46,436 nt of DNA from contig JAFUGC010000022.1 in NCBI GenBank assembly GCA_017469565.1, positions 1-46,436 of the forward strand. The letters run 5' to 3'. The notes under the pieces are model-generated. The model was not told where the DNA came from and made no database searches. It worked only from the letters and a program-made list of their open reading frames with translations. Position 1 is the first letter of the stretch. Each line of letters starts with the position of its first letter. The stretch is from Clostridia bacterium (GTDB lineage Bacteria; Bacillota; Clostridia; TANB77; UBA1234). The translations under genes and the position numbers were made by a program. Shown piece after piece: positions 1-9,930 of the stretch.

Positions 1-533
1 CATTATTTCATATTAGCACCACATTTTTAGGGATTAATGTTGGAAATCTCATTATTTTAGCAATCTTCCTAATTGCTTCTATTACAGACTTTTGGGATGG
101 CTATTTAGCAAGGAAACACAATTTAGTAACGGATTTTGGAAAATTCTTAGATCCTATTGCTGATAAGCTTTTAGTTGTTACTGCCTTGATTATGCTAGTA
201 GAAATGGATATGATTCCAAGCTGGATTCCTATTATTATAATTGCCAGAGAATTTATGGTATCGGGAATTAGAATGATTGCGGCTGGCAAAGGAAATGTCA
301 TTGCGGCAAGCTGGTATGGGAAAGTGAAAACGGTATCACAGATGATTGCTATCTCTCTTGCCTTTATTGATAAAAATCCATTTATAGCATTTATTGGTGG
401 TGGATTATCAGGTATAGACCTTGTTATTAATATCCTAATGTCACTAGCGATGATTGTTTCTGTCATCGCCACAATCTGGTCAGGAGCAGATTATTTTATG
501 AAATCAAAGGATTTCATTTTAAAGACAAAATGA
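1..533 (+). CDS. pgsA: CDP-diacylglycerol--glycerol-3-phosphate 3-phosphatidyltransferase, 5' partial
   Basis: The open frame runs in from the left edge (first full codon at base 3) to TGA at 531-533, so the N-terminus is missing. The visible part carries the CDP-alcohol phosphatidyltransferase signature D-G-x2-A-R-x8-G-x3-D-x3-D (DFWDGYLARKH, then DFGKFLDPIAD), whose aspartates bind the metal and the CDP-lipid. Several hydrophobic membrane segments follow. The family makes phosphatidylglycerol phosphate in the cytoplasmic membrane, the first committed step to phosphatidylglycerol. A hairpin with a T-run lies directly downstream, so ligA is probably a separate transcript. The family is clear; assignment to PgsA rather than another CDP-alcohol transferase rests on size, motif and the usual clostridial context. 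Confidence 0.88.
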   Translation, partial: LFHISTTFLGINVGNLIILAIFLIASITDFWDGYLARKHNLVTDFGKFLDPIADKLLVVTALIMLVEMDMIPSWIPIIIIAREFMVSGIRMIAAGKGNVIAASWYGKVKTVSQMIAISLAFIDKNPFIAFIGGGLSGIDLVINILMSLAMIVSVIATIWSGADYFMKSKDFILKTK

Positions 534-540
534 TGCATTT

Positions 541-577
541 GTGCCACAGAGGGGACAGACTTCTTTGGCACTTTTTT
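541..577 (+). terminator. Intrinsic terminator after pgsA
   Basis: GTGCCA (541-546) pairs with TGGCAC (566-571); the stem extends by AGA/TCT after one mismatch and is followed by six T (572-577). The loop holds a GGGGACAG word resembling dispersed palindromic repeats seen in some clostridial genomes, so it may also be a repeat copy. Confidence 0.7.
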
Positions 578-599
578 GAATGCAAAAGATGCAAAAAGG

Positions 600-682
600 T
601 GCAAAAAGGGACACCTTCCAAAAGCATCAAAACTTTGATTGTGCAAAAAGGGACACCTTCCGAATGCATCAAAATTTTAAAC
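600..682. repeat. Two-copy 42-bp direct repeat upstream of ligA
   Basis: The word TGCAAAAAGGGACACCTTCC occurs at 600-619 and again at 642-661, each followed by a near-identical GCATCAAAA stretch, giving a period of 42 bp. A third, partial TGCAAAA word precedes them near 581-600. Across the first copy AAGGTG (596-601) can pair with CACCTT (612-617). The repeats end about 15 bp before the ligA ribosome binding site. They look like non-coding repeats; I see no open frame in them. Confidence 0.7.
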
Positions 683-706
683 GAATTATATCTATGAGGA
701 GAATGA

Positions 707-2713
<2,007 letters not shown>

Positions 2714-2767
2714 GTTAAAGATTCTTTATAAAAATGTAAAGTACTTTGAGAAGTATATTGAAAACAA

Positions 2768-2804
2768 ATGCTTTGAGGTTTTTATCTCAAGGCATTTTGT
2801 TTTA
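2768..2804 (+). terminator. Intrinsic terminator after ligA
   Basis: ATGCTTTGAG (2768-2777) pairs with CTCAAGGCAT (2786-2795), with one G-U pair, and a T-rich tail follows. Confidence 0.85.
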
Positions 2805-2828
2805 TTAGCTATTATTTTTGAAGGTTAT

Positions 2829-2856
2829 TTGAAATATTTTTAGGGTATGATACAAT
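2829..2856 (+). promoter_or_regulatory. Predicted sigma-A promoter of the NAD operon
   Basis: TTGAAA (2829-2834), a 16-bp spacer, and TACAAT (2851-2856), about 33 bp before the pncB start. Confidence 0.55.
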
Positions 2857-2888
2857 ATTGGCAGAGGAAATTTTGAGAGGTGATTTTT

Positions 2889-4319
2889 GTGGAGAATAAA
2901 ACGATGATGACAGACCTTTATGAGCTTACTATGGCTCAGGTATATTTTAATTCTGGTGAAAAGGATAAGGTTGCTGTTTTTGATTGCTTTTTTAGGAGAG
3001 AGCCGGTGGATGCTGGTTATGGCATTATGGCGGGCCTAGATAATTTAATCAATTATGTTCAAAATTTAAATTTTACAGAAGAAAATATTTCTTATCTTAG
3101 GAGCCTAAATATATTTACGGAAGATTTTTTGAAGTATTTATCTGATTTCAGATTTACTGGAGATATCTATGCAGTTCCAGATGGAACTCCTGTTTTCAGA
3201 AACGAGCCATTAGTGACCGTGGTGGCTCCCATTATTGAGGCACAGATTATTGAAACAGCTTTGCTTTCTTATTTAAATGCTAGCATTTGTTATGCTACTG
3301 CGACCAAAAAGATTACAGAAGTGGCAGGTGCTATTGGAGTTATGGAATTTGGTGCAAGGCGCGCTTTTGGGCCTGATGCTGCAGTAGAAGCAAGTAAATG
3401 CAGTATTATTGGTGGTGCAGTGGGCACTAGTAATGTTTTAGCCGGAGAAAAATACGGAATGAATGTGATGGGAACCATGGCTCATAGCTTAGTAACGGAA
3501 GCGGATTCAGAATATGAGGCTTTTTTGAATTTTGCGAAAACCTATCCTAATAATTGTGTGTTACTAGTAGATACTTATGATACGCTTCGTAGTGGTGTGC
3601 CAAATGCCATTAAAGTAGCAAAGGATTATTTGATTCCAAATGGATATAGACTAAAAGGAATCAGAATTGACTCAGGAGACTTAGCATACCTTTCTAAGGA
3701 AAGTAAGAGAATGTTTGTAGAAGCTGGCATGGAAGATGTGAAGATTTGTCTTTCGAATGGTTTGAAACCTGATACCATTGCATCATTAATCTCACAGGGG
3801 GCTGTGATTGATTCTATTGGGCTTGGTGATAATATTGTGGCACCGGATCATGCAAGGGTTGGTTGTGTATATAAAAATGTTGCAGTGGTAAAAGATAATC
3901 AGATAGTTCCTAAAATAAAAGTTAGTAGTGATGTGGAAAAGACGATTAATCCTGGATTTAAAAAGGTTTATCGTTTTTATGATAATGCAACTGGATATGC
4001 GTTAGGAGATGTTCTTGCTCTTTATGATGAAGAGATTCCAAAAGACGAATATTTGCTGATTGACCCTCAAAATGAAACCAATCAGATGAGGATTACCAAT
4101 TATACAGTTAGGCAGTTACAGGAAAAGATATTCGATGGTGGTAAGCTAGTTTATCAGGACCCTAACATTTTTGAGAAAAGAGACTATTGCAGTGAGCAGA
4201 TGAAAACATTATATCCTGAAATAAAAAGGATAGAAAAGCCGCATAAATACTATGTAGATTTAAGTGAAACACTTTTGAGTCTTAAGAAAGAAATGATTAT
4301 CAAGAGTAAAAATCTATAG
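2889..4319 (+). CDS. pncB: Nicotinate phosphoribosyltransferase
   Basis: PncB converts nicotinate and PRPP to nicotinate mononucleotide, the entry step of the Preiss-Handler route to NAD. The protein shows the NAPRTase core: MTDLYELTMAQVYF at the N-terminus, EFGARRAFGPDAA near 150, the MGTMAHSLV segment with the conserved histidine, DTYDTLRSG, and GIRIDSGDLAYLS in the phosphoribosyl site. The length of 476 residues is typical. A longer frame opens at GTG 2880, but GAGGTG (2877-2882) is well placed (6-base spacing) for GTG 2889, so I use 2889. It is the first gene of a three-gene operon with nadE (17 bases on) and nadD. Confidence 0.95.
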   Translation: MENKTMMTDLYELTMAQVYFNSGEKDKVAVFDCFFRREPVDAGYGIMAGLDNLINYVQNLNFTEENISYLRSLNIFTEDFLKYLSDFRFTGDIYAVPDGTPVFRNEPLVTVVAPIIEAQIIETALLSYLNASICYATATKKITEVAGAIGVMEFGARRAFGPDAAVEASKCSIIGGAVGTSNVLAGEKYGMNVMGTMAHSLVTEADSEYEAFLNFAKTYPNNCVLLVDTYDTLRSGVPNAIKVAKDYLIPNGYRLKGIRIDSGDLAYLSKESKRMFVEAGMEDVKICLSNGLKPDTIASLISQGAVIDSIGLGDNIVAPDHARVGCVYKNVAVVKDNQIVPKIKVSSDVEKTINPGFKKVYRFYDNATGYALGDVLALYDEEIPKDEYLLIDPQNETNQMRITNYTVRQLQEKIFDGGKLVYQDPNIFEKRDYCSEQMKTLYPEIKRIEKPHKYYVDLSETLLSLKKEMIIKSKNL

Positions 4320-4336
4320 AAAAGAGAGGATAGTGT

Positions 4337-6181
4337 ATGAGTGAAAATAAGATAAGGGTTGGTGTCATTACTCCGGAAATAAGACTTGCCAATCCAGAGT
4401 GGAATGCAAACGAGTTGATTCAGCAAATAAAAAATGCAAGTGAAAAGGGAATGAGTATTGTTTGTACACCAGAACTGTCCATTACTGGTGCAACCTGTGG
4501 TGATTTGTTTTTTCAAGAGATTTTATTAGAGAAAAGTTTAGTTGCATTAAAGAATGTGATAGATTCAACGAAAAATCTTAATATTACTTGTATTATTGGT
4601 ACATATATTCCATTTGAAGAGGAATTATATCATGTGGCGGTAGTGATAAAGGAAGGGAATATATTAGGCATAATTCCTAAAATCAAATTATCTTATCATG
4701 AGAAGAGATACTTCAAGTGCGGAAAACACCTTATAGGAAAAAAAGTAGAGCTTTTTGGCGCAGAAATATTAGTTGGTAATTCATCTTTCCCTATTGGCAT
4801 TTCTTCCTCACATACTTTTGGAGTAATTTTCAGTGAAGATATCAAAAACTCTAAAACAGATGTTATTTTTGATTTGTCTGGTAATTATGAATTAGTAGGT
4901 AATACAGAAAAGATAACAAGGCAAATAAAAAGTCTTACAAGGGCAAATGAAAATGCCTATGTATATTGTACGCCTGGCATTAATGAGTCAACTTCAGATT
5001 TTGTTTATTCTGGATTTTCTGCTATTTTTGAGAATGGAAACGTATTGGTTGAAAGTAGTAAGTATTGTTTTGAGAGTACACTAACTTATGCAGATCTCAC
5101 ATTGAGTGAGAAAAGAAATATCTCAGAGAGATTAGAGATTGAAGGCAAAATGGATTTTACTTCTTTAGAAGAAAAAAAGAAAATGAAAGAGGAAATGAGA
5201 TATCCTTTTGTACCTGAGGAAAAAGAGGCATTAAAGAAAAGATGTGAAGAAGTACTAAAAATGCAAGCAGCTGCACTTTTAAGAAGGTTAAAGCAAGTTG
5301 GTAGCTTCAAGACGGTAATTGGCCTTAGTGGGGGAAGTGATTCTACATTAGCATTTTTAGTAATATTAGAAGCTTATAAAATGGCTGGAATCGATAACGC
5401 CAATATGATTGCCATTACCATGCCGGGTTTTGGTACTACTAATAGAACATACGAAAATGCCTGCAATTTGGCTAAAAAATATCATGTTACTTTAAGAGAG
5501 ATTAGTATTAAAGATGCTTGTGTTCAGCATTATAAAGATATAGGACTTGATGTAAATGATAGAAGTATTGCATATGAAAATGCACAGGCAAGAGAGAGAA
5601 CACAAATCTTAATGGATATTGCCAATCAAGAAGATGCTTTGGTTGTTGGGACGGGCGATATGTCTGAACTTGCCCTAGGTTGGTGCACATATAATGGAGA
5701 CCATATGAGTATGTATGCTGTAAATGCTGGTATTCCTAAAACGTTAATTAAACATATTATTGCCTATAAGGCAGAGGAAGAAGGGAACTTGACTCTTCAT
5801 GATATTATTGATACTCCTATTAGTCCTGAACTTTTGCCGCCTGATGAAGAGGGAAATATTGCCCAAAAGACAGAAAGCAGTATTGGGCCATATATCCTAC
5901 ATGATTATTTCTTGTATCATTTCCTTAGATATCAAACATCGCCAAGAAAGATATTAGAAACTGCTACCAAAACGTTTGTGGGTGATTACACGGCTAAGGA
6001 AATAAGAAAGTGGTTACAGGTTTTCATGCACAGATTTTTCACACAACAGTTTAAGAGAAATTGTGTACCAGATGGTCCAAAGATTGGAAGGATAGGATTA
6101 TCTCCAAGAGGGGATTTGTGTATTCCAAGTGATGCAGATAAGCATATATGGCATGCAGAAATAGAAAATGAAAAAAATTAA
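4337..6181 (+). CDS. nadE: NAD synthase with N-terminal nitrilase-type domain, catalytic Cys replaced by Ser
   Basis: NadE amidates nicotinate adenine dinucleotide to NAD. The 614 residues comprise a nitrilase/glutaminase domain (about 1-270) and an ATP-dependent synthetase domain with the pyrophosphate loop SGGSDST (331-337). In the glutaminase half Glu46 (CTPELS) and Lys115 (IPKIKLS) of the Glu-Lys-Cys triad are present. The segment that normally reads E-x-C-E-D-L-W reads IFSEDI, so the nucleophile is Ser166. About ten residues usually found just after it are missing. This suggests a dead or altered glutaminase, with the enzyme using free ammonia; that is inference. ATG 4337 follows GAGAGGA. 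It sits between pncB and nadD in one operon. Confidence 0.94.
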   Translation: MSENKIRVGVITPEIRLANPEWNANELIQQIKNASEKGMSIVCTPELSITGATCGDLFFQEILLEKSLVALKNVIDSTKNLNITCIIGTYIPFEEELYHVAVVIKEGNILGIIPKIKLSYHEKRYFKCGKHLIGKKVELFGAEILVGNSSFPIGISSSHTFGVIFSEDIKNSKTDVIFDLSGNYELVGNTEKITRQIKSLTRANENAYVYCTPGINESTSDFVYSGFSAIFENGNVLVESSKYCFESTLTYADLTLSEKRNISERLEIEGKMDFTSLEEKKKMKEEMRYPFVPEEKEALKKRCEEVLKMQAAALLRRLKQVGSFKTVIGLSGGSDSTLAFLVILEAYKMAGIDNANMIAITMPGFGTTNRTYENACNLAKKYHVTLREISIKDACVQHYKDIGLDVNDRSIAYENAQARERTQILMDIANQEDALVVGTGDMSELALGWCTYNGDHMSMYAVNAGIPKTLIKHIIAYKAEEEGNLTLHDIIDTPISPELLPPDEEGNIAQKTESSIGPYILHDYFLYHFLRYQTSPRKILETATKTFVGDYTAKEIRKWLQVFMHRFFTQQFKRNCVPDGPKIGRIGLSPRGDLCIPSDADKHIWHAEIENEKN

Positions 6182-6195
6182 AGCAGGTGAATGAG

Positions 6196-6795
6196 ATGAA
6201 GATAGGAATCTTTGGAGGTGCTTTTAATCCTCCTCATAAGATGCATAAAGAAATAGCAGTAGAATTATTGAGAAAAAACTTTATAGATAAAGTGATATAT
6301 GTTCCTGTTGCGGATAATTACAATAAGCCTAATATTTTAAAAGGCACTGATAGAATCAAGATGCTTGAGCTAATGTTTGAAGATCATGCTGAAAATATTG
6401 AAGTATCTAGTTTTGAAGTGGACGGGAGCTTATATACTATCCATACATTAAATCATTTTCATGAATTGTATCCGAATGATGAAATATACTTTATTTGTGG
6501 AACGGATAATCTAAATGATTTAGATCAATGGAATCATTATGAGGAAATCCTTACTAATTTTAAATTATTGGTGGTATCCAGAAATCATTTTGATTTTGAG
6601 AGTATCATGAAAAGATATGAAAAGTATCGTGAGCATATTATCCTTGCTCCTATTGAGGCAAGAAAAATTTCTTCCACTAGTATTAGAAATAAAATCGTAA
6701 AAAACGGTTTTACAGAGGAACTAAGAGATGATTTAGACGAAAATGTAATAGACTACTTAAAGAAGATTGATTACATGAAATATTGGAGTGAGTGA
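6196..6795 (+). CDS. nadD: Nicotinate-nucleotide adenylyltransferase
   Basis: NadD adenylates nicotinate mononucleotide to deamido-NAD, the step between PncB and NadE. The N-terminal GIFGGAFNPPHKMH is the nucleotidyltransferase GxFxPxHxxH motif, and ISSTSIRNKI near 160-170 is the second ATP-binding motif. At 199 residues the size is typical. GTG 6187 is in frame, but AGGTGA at 6185-6190 places the start at ATG 6196. With the two genes before it, it completes the nicotinate-to-NAD pathway in one operon. No clear terminator follows. Confidence 0.93.
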   Translation: MKIGIFGGAFNPPHKMHKEIAVELLRKNFIDKVIYVPVADNYNKPNILKGTDRIKMLELMFEDHAENIEVSSFEVDGSLYTIHTLNHFHELYPNDEIYFICGTDNLNDLDQWNHYEEILTNFKLLVVSRNHFDFESIMKRYEKYREHIILAPIEARKISSTSIRNKIVKNGFTEELRDDLDENVIDYLKKIDYMKYWSE

Positions 6796-6838
6796 AATAA
6801 AATCAAGTGCGCAGTCACAAGATGATGCATATCTTTTC

Positions 6839-6867
6839 TTGAAACAAAATAAATATTATCATATAAT
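6839..6867 (+). promoter_or_regulatory. Predicted sigma-A promoter
   Basis: TTGAAA (6839-6844), 17-bp spacer, TATAAT (6862-6867), 20 bp before the small membrane protein gene at 6888. Confidence 0.75.
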
Positions 6868-6887
6868 ATCTTCAGGAGGTGGAAAAA

Positions 6888-7139
6888 ATGACAAGTATTA
6901 TAAACATAGTAATTGGTTTACTACTTGGTGCAATTTCTGGATGGCTTGCAGGTAAAATTATGAAATCAGAAGGAAGTTTACTTAGAAATATCATTCTTGG
7001 TATTGTAGGTGGTGTAGTGGGAAGCGTAGTGCTTGGACTTGTTGGTATCGGAGGTTCTGGTTATTTAGGAACCATTGTTGTATCAGTAGTTGGTGCTTGC
7101 ATATTAATTTTCCTTGCTAGATTAATTACTAAGAAATAA
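6888..7139 (+). CDS. GlsB/YeaQ/YmgE-family small membrane protein
   Basis: The 83-residue product is almost entirely hydrophobic and glycine-rich, with about three membrane segments. It opens with GLLLGAISGWLAGKIM and has GIVGGVVGSVVLGL in the middle, the hallmark of the GlsB/YeaQ/YmgE (transglycosylase-associated) family. Members are small membrane proteins often linked to envelope stress; the molecular function is unsettled. A GTG at 6879 is in frame but overlaps the AGGAGG (6874-6879), so ATG 6888 is the start. It has its own strong promoter and a terminator, so it is probably monocistronic. Confidence 0.9.
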   Translation: MTSIINIVIGLLLGAISGWLAGKIMKSEGSLLRNIILGIVGGVVGSVVLGLVGIGGSGYLGTIVVSVVGACILIFLARLITKK

Positions 7140-7206
7140 TAAGATGAAGTGATTAAGAAAAAACTTAATTTGACCCCAAACAGTTTAATGGAAACCTAAA
7201 AATTGA

Positions 7207-7245
7207 TAAAAGCGGTTAGATATGTTATCTAGCTGCTTTTATATT
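7207..7245. terminator. Strong bidirectional terminator
   Basis: A 16-bp stem (7207-7222 with 7226-7241, two G-U pairs) closes a TGT loop; A- and T-rich flanks on both sides allow termination on either strand. Confidence 0.85.
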
Positions 7246-7317
7246 TATACTCTTTCTAAAATATGGTAATATGAAAAATGTGATGGGGAATGAGTATATT
7301 CATGGTAATGAAATCAG

Positions 7318-7346
7318 TTGACACATTATGTAAATTGGTGTAAAAT
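7318..7346 (+). promoter_or_regulatory. Consensus sigma-A promoter of the accessory pair
   Basis: TTGACA (7318-7323), 17-bp spacer, TAAAAT (7341-7346). A leader of about 80 nt follows, containing a small ACAAG/CTTGT hairpin (7394-7405). Confidence 0.8.
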
Positions 7347-7430
7347 AACTCTGTAGCAAAAAATAATTAATTGGCGTGTTTGCTATTAGCAAGACAAGCT
7401 CTTGTTATGCCGAAACAAGGAGGTTACATC

Positions 7431-7724
7431 ATGAATCGCAACGTTGTCGACATTTCTAAGAAGAACAAAGCCAGTGTACTGGCAACACTCTACAATTATT
7501 CCAAACCACAGGGAATGGGATGGTTCGAATATGAACCGCGGTATATAACTGACTTTGAAGCAAAAGAAATCATTGAGCAGCATGGGTTGCAGTTTGACTA
7601 TTTAAAAGGTCGGGTATTGAAGATTGATCTATCGGGAGATTTTTTGGATACTTCACTATATGACAGGGATAACGGTGAGGGATCTGCAGCTTGTCTCATT
7701 TCTTCAATTCCTAATGAAAAATAA
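7431..7724 (+). CDS. Small accessory protein of unknown function, probably mobile-element type
   Basis: The 97-residue soluble protein has no signal peptide or membrane segment. The segments LYNYSKPQGMGWFEYEP, FDYLKGRVLKIDLSGD and LYDRDNGEGSAA resemble short proteins I associate with plasmids and conjugative elements of gut Firmicutes, whose role I do not know. ATG 7431 is chosen because AAGGAGG lies 8 bases upstream; a longer frame from 7371 lacks a site. It uses CGG arginine codons (in EPRY and KGRV), unlike the core genes. It is first in a two-gene unit with the AcrVA2-like gene 22 bases downstream, under a consensus promoter. Confidence 0.8.
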   Translation: MNRNVVDISKKNKASVLATLYNYSKPQGMGWFEYEPRYITDFEAKEIIEQHGLQFDYLKGRVLKIDLSGDFLDTSLYDRDNGEGSAACLISSIPNEK

Positions 7725-7746
7725 GTATTGCGGAGGTTAGTATTCC

Positions 7747-8892
7747 ATGGAAAAGTTTTTGCCAATCCAGTATTATTTGGATGTGAACACAGAAGCAGGA
7801 GAACTGAAAGACAAGGAGTTAGATGATTTCTTCAGAGCATTTTCTGATCGGGATTTTGGTACCTTTGAGTATAGTTGCAGCAATAGATTTTATTCCAATT
7901 ATTCCAGGCAGCTTTCTCAAAGCTCTCCCAAAGCAAGGCGTGTGGAAGATACCATGCAGCCAATTGAGGTAAACCTTTTGTTAGAACTATGGCGGAGAAC
8001 AATGTGTTCCTATAAACCGGATGCAGAGTTTACAAAGGTGTTAAAGACAAATTCTGTGATGAAAGTGTATCCGGATGTTTTTCGGAAAATCCCTGTCAAT
8101 GATTTTTATATCAATCTTTCTGAGAATGATAGTATGAAGAGTGATGGTATCATTGTAAGTGTTAGGGTTTATGATAATGATATTAGAATTCTTTATATGG
8201 TTTGTGATTCAGCAAATCGTACAAAAATCGTTGATATCATTGATTTTACAACAGAAGTAGATCCCATGGGAAAACTGGCAAATGAGATTACACTTAGTAA
8301 GAATCAAAAAGCAATTCTCGATATGGATAGAATGATTATTGAAAGAAAGGGAGGCTCTTTAAAAGACAGGAGAATCTGTACAGGGGAAAATTTTGTCCCC
8401 AATTCTGATAAGGGTCCTTATTTCATTTATAAGAAAGAGATGAGTCCTGAATTCTACCAAGGGCATAATTACTGTGATATGAAGAGCAATAAGCCTTTAG
8501 ACTCCATTGCCGATATTACAGCATTTATCATTGAGTTCATCCATTATATTGGTTCAAAAGAACCTGATATTGTGGAATCTGAACTAACCAAGGTAACCTA
8601 TAAACCATCTGCAAAGGGTAAGCTAAAATTTGCAGGAGTTCAGGAATGGGATGTTGCTAAGTATTCTGGTGAAAAAATCAAGGTTCTCCGGCAAGGATAT
8701 AAAAAGGTATCTGAGTATCAAGGCGGAACCCATGCAAGTCCTAGGCCTCATTATAGAAGGAAGCATGAACACCGTTACTGGTGTGGCTCTGGAGAAAATA
8801 GGCACTTAGAAAAAAGAGTTATTGGCCGTATTTATGTGAATGGAACGAAAGATGATATCGTAGTTCGAGAAAGTGATGTTAGTTTGGTCTAA
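7747..8892 (+). CDS. AcrVA2-like protein (C-terminal RPHxRRxHxHxYW motif)
   Basis: The 381-residue protein is soluble, with no signal. Its C-terminus (about residues 335-375) contains SPRPHYRRKHEHRYWCGSG followed by a basic strand and IYVNG. This matches in order the end of the anti-CRISPR AcrVA2 from Moraxella (RPH-x-RR-x-H-x-H-x-YW-x-G-x-G, then FVNSG). An EPDI element about 60-70 residues before it is shared too, and the lengths are broadly comparable. AcrVA2 lowers Cas12a by acting on its mRNA during synthesis; relatives occur widely on mobile DNA and most are untested. Whether this one targets Cas12a is unknown and no CRISPR locus is present here. GGAGG precedes ATG 7747. It uses CGG arginine codons. 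A strong terminator follows. Confidence 0.75.
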   Translation: MEKFLPIQYYLDVNTEAGELKDKELDDFFRAFSDRDFGTFEYSCSNRFYSNYSRQLSQSSPKARRVEDTMQPIEVNLLLELWRRTMCSYKPDAEFTKVLKTNSVMKVYPDVFRKIPVNDFYINLSENDSMKSDGIIVSVRVYDNDIRILYMVCDSANRTKIVDIIDFTTEVDPMGKLANEITLSKNQKAILDMDRMIIERKGGSLKDRRICTGENFVPNSDKGPYFIYKKEMSPEFYQGHNYCDMKSNKPLDSIADITAFIIEFIHYIGSKEPDIVESELTKVTYKPSAKGKLKFAGVQEWDVAKYSGEKIKVLRQGYKKVSEYQGGTHASPRPHYRRKHEHRYWCGSGENRHLEKRVIGRIYVNGTKDDIVVRESDVSLV

Positions 8893-8900
8893 TGGAAGAA

Positions 8901-8929
8901 AGATGAAGGAAATATTCCTTCATCTTTTT
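8901..8929 (+). terminator. Intrinsic terminator of the accessory pair
   Basis: AGATGAAGGA (8901-8910) and TCCTTCATCT (8916-8925) form a perfect 10-bp stem with loop AATAT and a T-run. Confidence 0.9.
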
Positions 8930-9006
8930 GCATTTTACAGGAATGATTTTGAGCCTAACAGGTGGAGAAGAAGGAAGTAGCAGAAAACCAGATGATAAAG
9001 GTAGAA

Positions 9007-9045
9007 CCGGTATAATTTATTAATTAGCTTAATAAATTATACCGG
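9007..9045. repeat. Perfect 17-bp inverted repeat ahead of the deacetylase gene
   Basis: Bases 9007-9023 are the exact reverse complement of 9029-9045, with a 5-base loop TTAGC. Each arm starts with CCGG and continues AT-rich, containing TATAAT. The right arm runs into the GGGGGGA ribosome binding site (9044-9050) of the gene at 9057. It is too AT-rich for a typical terminator and could be an operator or a 5'-UTR stem-loop controlling translation. Confidence 0.85.
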
Positions 9046-9056
9046 GGGGATTTTTT

Positions 9057-9821
9057 ATGTTTTATGTTTTTAATTTAAAGAAAATGGTTTTCAATTTCAC
9101 ATTGTTATTTGCCCTAGCAGCCATACTGATTGGCTCCAACTATGTTGCAAATTATACAATTGAAGCATCTGCATCTGAAAAAAGATTATTGCCAATTTAT
9201 AGCGTGGAAACACCAGATAAGGCTGTGGCAATTACTTTTGATTGTGCTTGGGGAGCAGATGATATTGATGATATTATTAGTACCCTAACGGAAAATGATG
9301 TATATGCTACTTTTTTTGCAGTAGGAGATTGGGTAAAAAAATATCCGGATGCTGTTCAAAAGTTATCCGAGGCTGGAATGGAAATAGGAAATCATTCGTA
9401 TGCTCATGCACATGTGAATAAACTTTCCTTTGAAGATAATGTCAAAGATATGCAAAATTGTAATGCCCTTATTGAAGAAATCATTGATGGAAAAGTGAGA
9501 TTTTATCGAGGGCCTTATGGAGAATATAATAATACGGTTATTAAGGCCGTAGAAAACTTAAACATGAAGGTAATTCAATGGGATATTGACACGCTAGATT
9601 ACACAGGTAAAACTCCAGAGGAGATGTGTAAAAGGATTAAAGCCAAAATCAGAAATGGTTCTATCATTTTAATGCATAATGATACCAAATACACGGCAAG
9701 TGGCCTTCAGCAAGTTATTGATACTATCAAGGGGGAAGGGTATGAGATTGTCCCTCTTCACGCACTCATTTATGATGATAATTATGAAATCAATCATGAA
9801 GGTAGACAGTTCAAAAAGTAG
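9057..9821 (+). CDS. Secreted/membrane-anchored polysaccharide deacetylase (NodB domain, PdaB-like)
   Basis: The 254-residue protein has an N-terminal signal or anchor (about residues 10-30, FTLLFALAAILIGSNYV), then a NodB homology domain. AITFDCAWGADD is motif 1, in the variant form seen in PdaB-like enzymes where the second Asp of TFDD is replaced. NHSYAHAHVNKLS supplies the HxxxH metal histidines, FYRGPYGEYN is motif 3, and ILMHND is the C-terminal motif. The family removes acetyl groups from envelope glycans outside the membrane; PdaB-type members act on spore peptidoglycan, so a cortex or wall role is plausible but inferred. ATG 9057 follows GGGGGGA and the inverted repeat. It is probably monocistronic. 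Confidence 0.9.
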   Translation: MFYVFNLKKMVFNFTLLFALAAILIGSNYVANYTIEASASEKRLLPIYSVETPDKAVAITFDCAWGADDIDDIISTLTENDVYATFFAVGDWVKKYPDAVQKLSEAGMEIGNHSYAHAHVNKLSFEDNVKDMQNCNALIEEIIDGKVRFYRGPYGEYNNTVIKAVENLNMKVIQWDIDTLDYTGKTPEEMCKRIKAKIRNGSIILMHNDTKYTASGLQQVIDTIKGEGYEIVPLHALIYDDNYEINHEGRQFKK

Positions 9822-9874
9822 AAGACAAAATCAAAGAGTGAAAGGTTACATAAGATTGAAAATTGGAGGAAAAG

Positions 9875-9903
9875 TTTGCATTTATTCATATTTATGATAA
9901 AAT
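9875..9903 (+). promoter_or_regulatory. Predicted promoter of the membrane/lipid operon
   Basis: TTTGCA (9875-9880), 17-bp spacer, TAAAAT (9898-9903); moderate match, upstream of the four-gene run 9931-13631. Confidence 0.5.
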
Positions 9904-9930
9904 TATATGCAGTGAGAAGGGGGATTGTCC

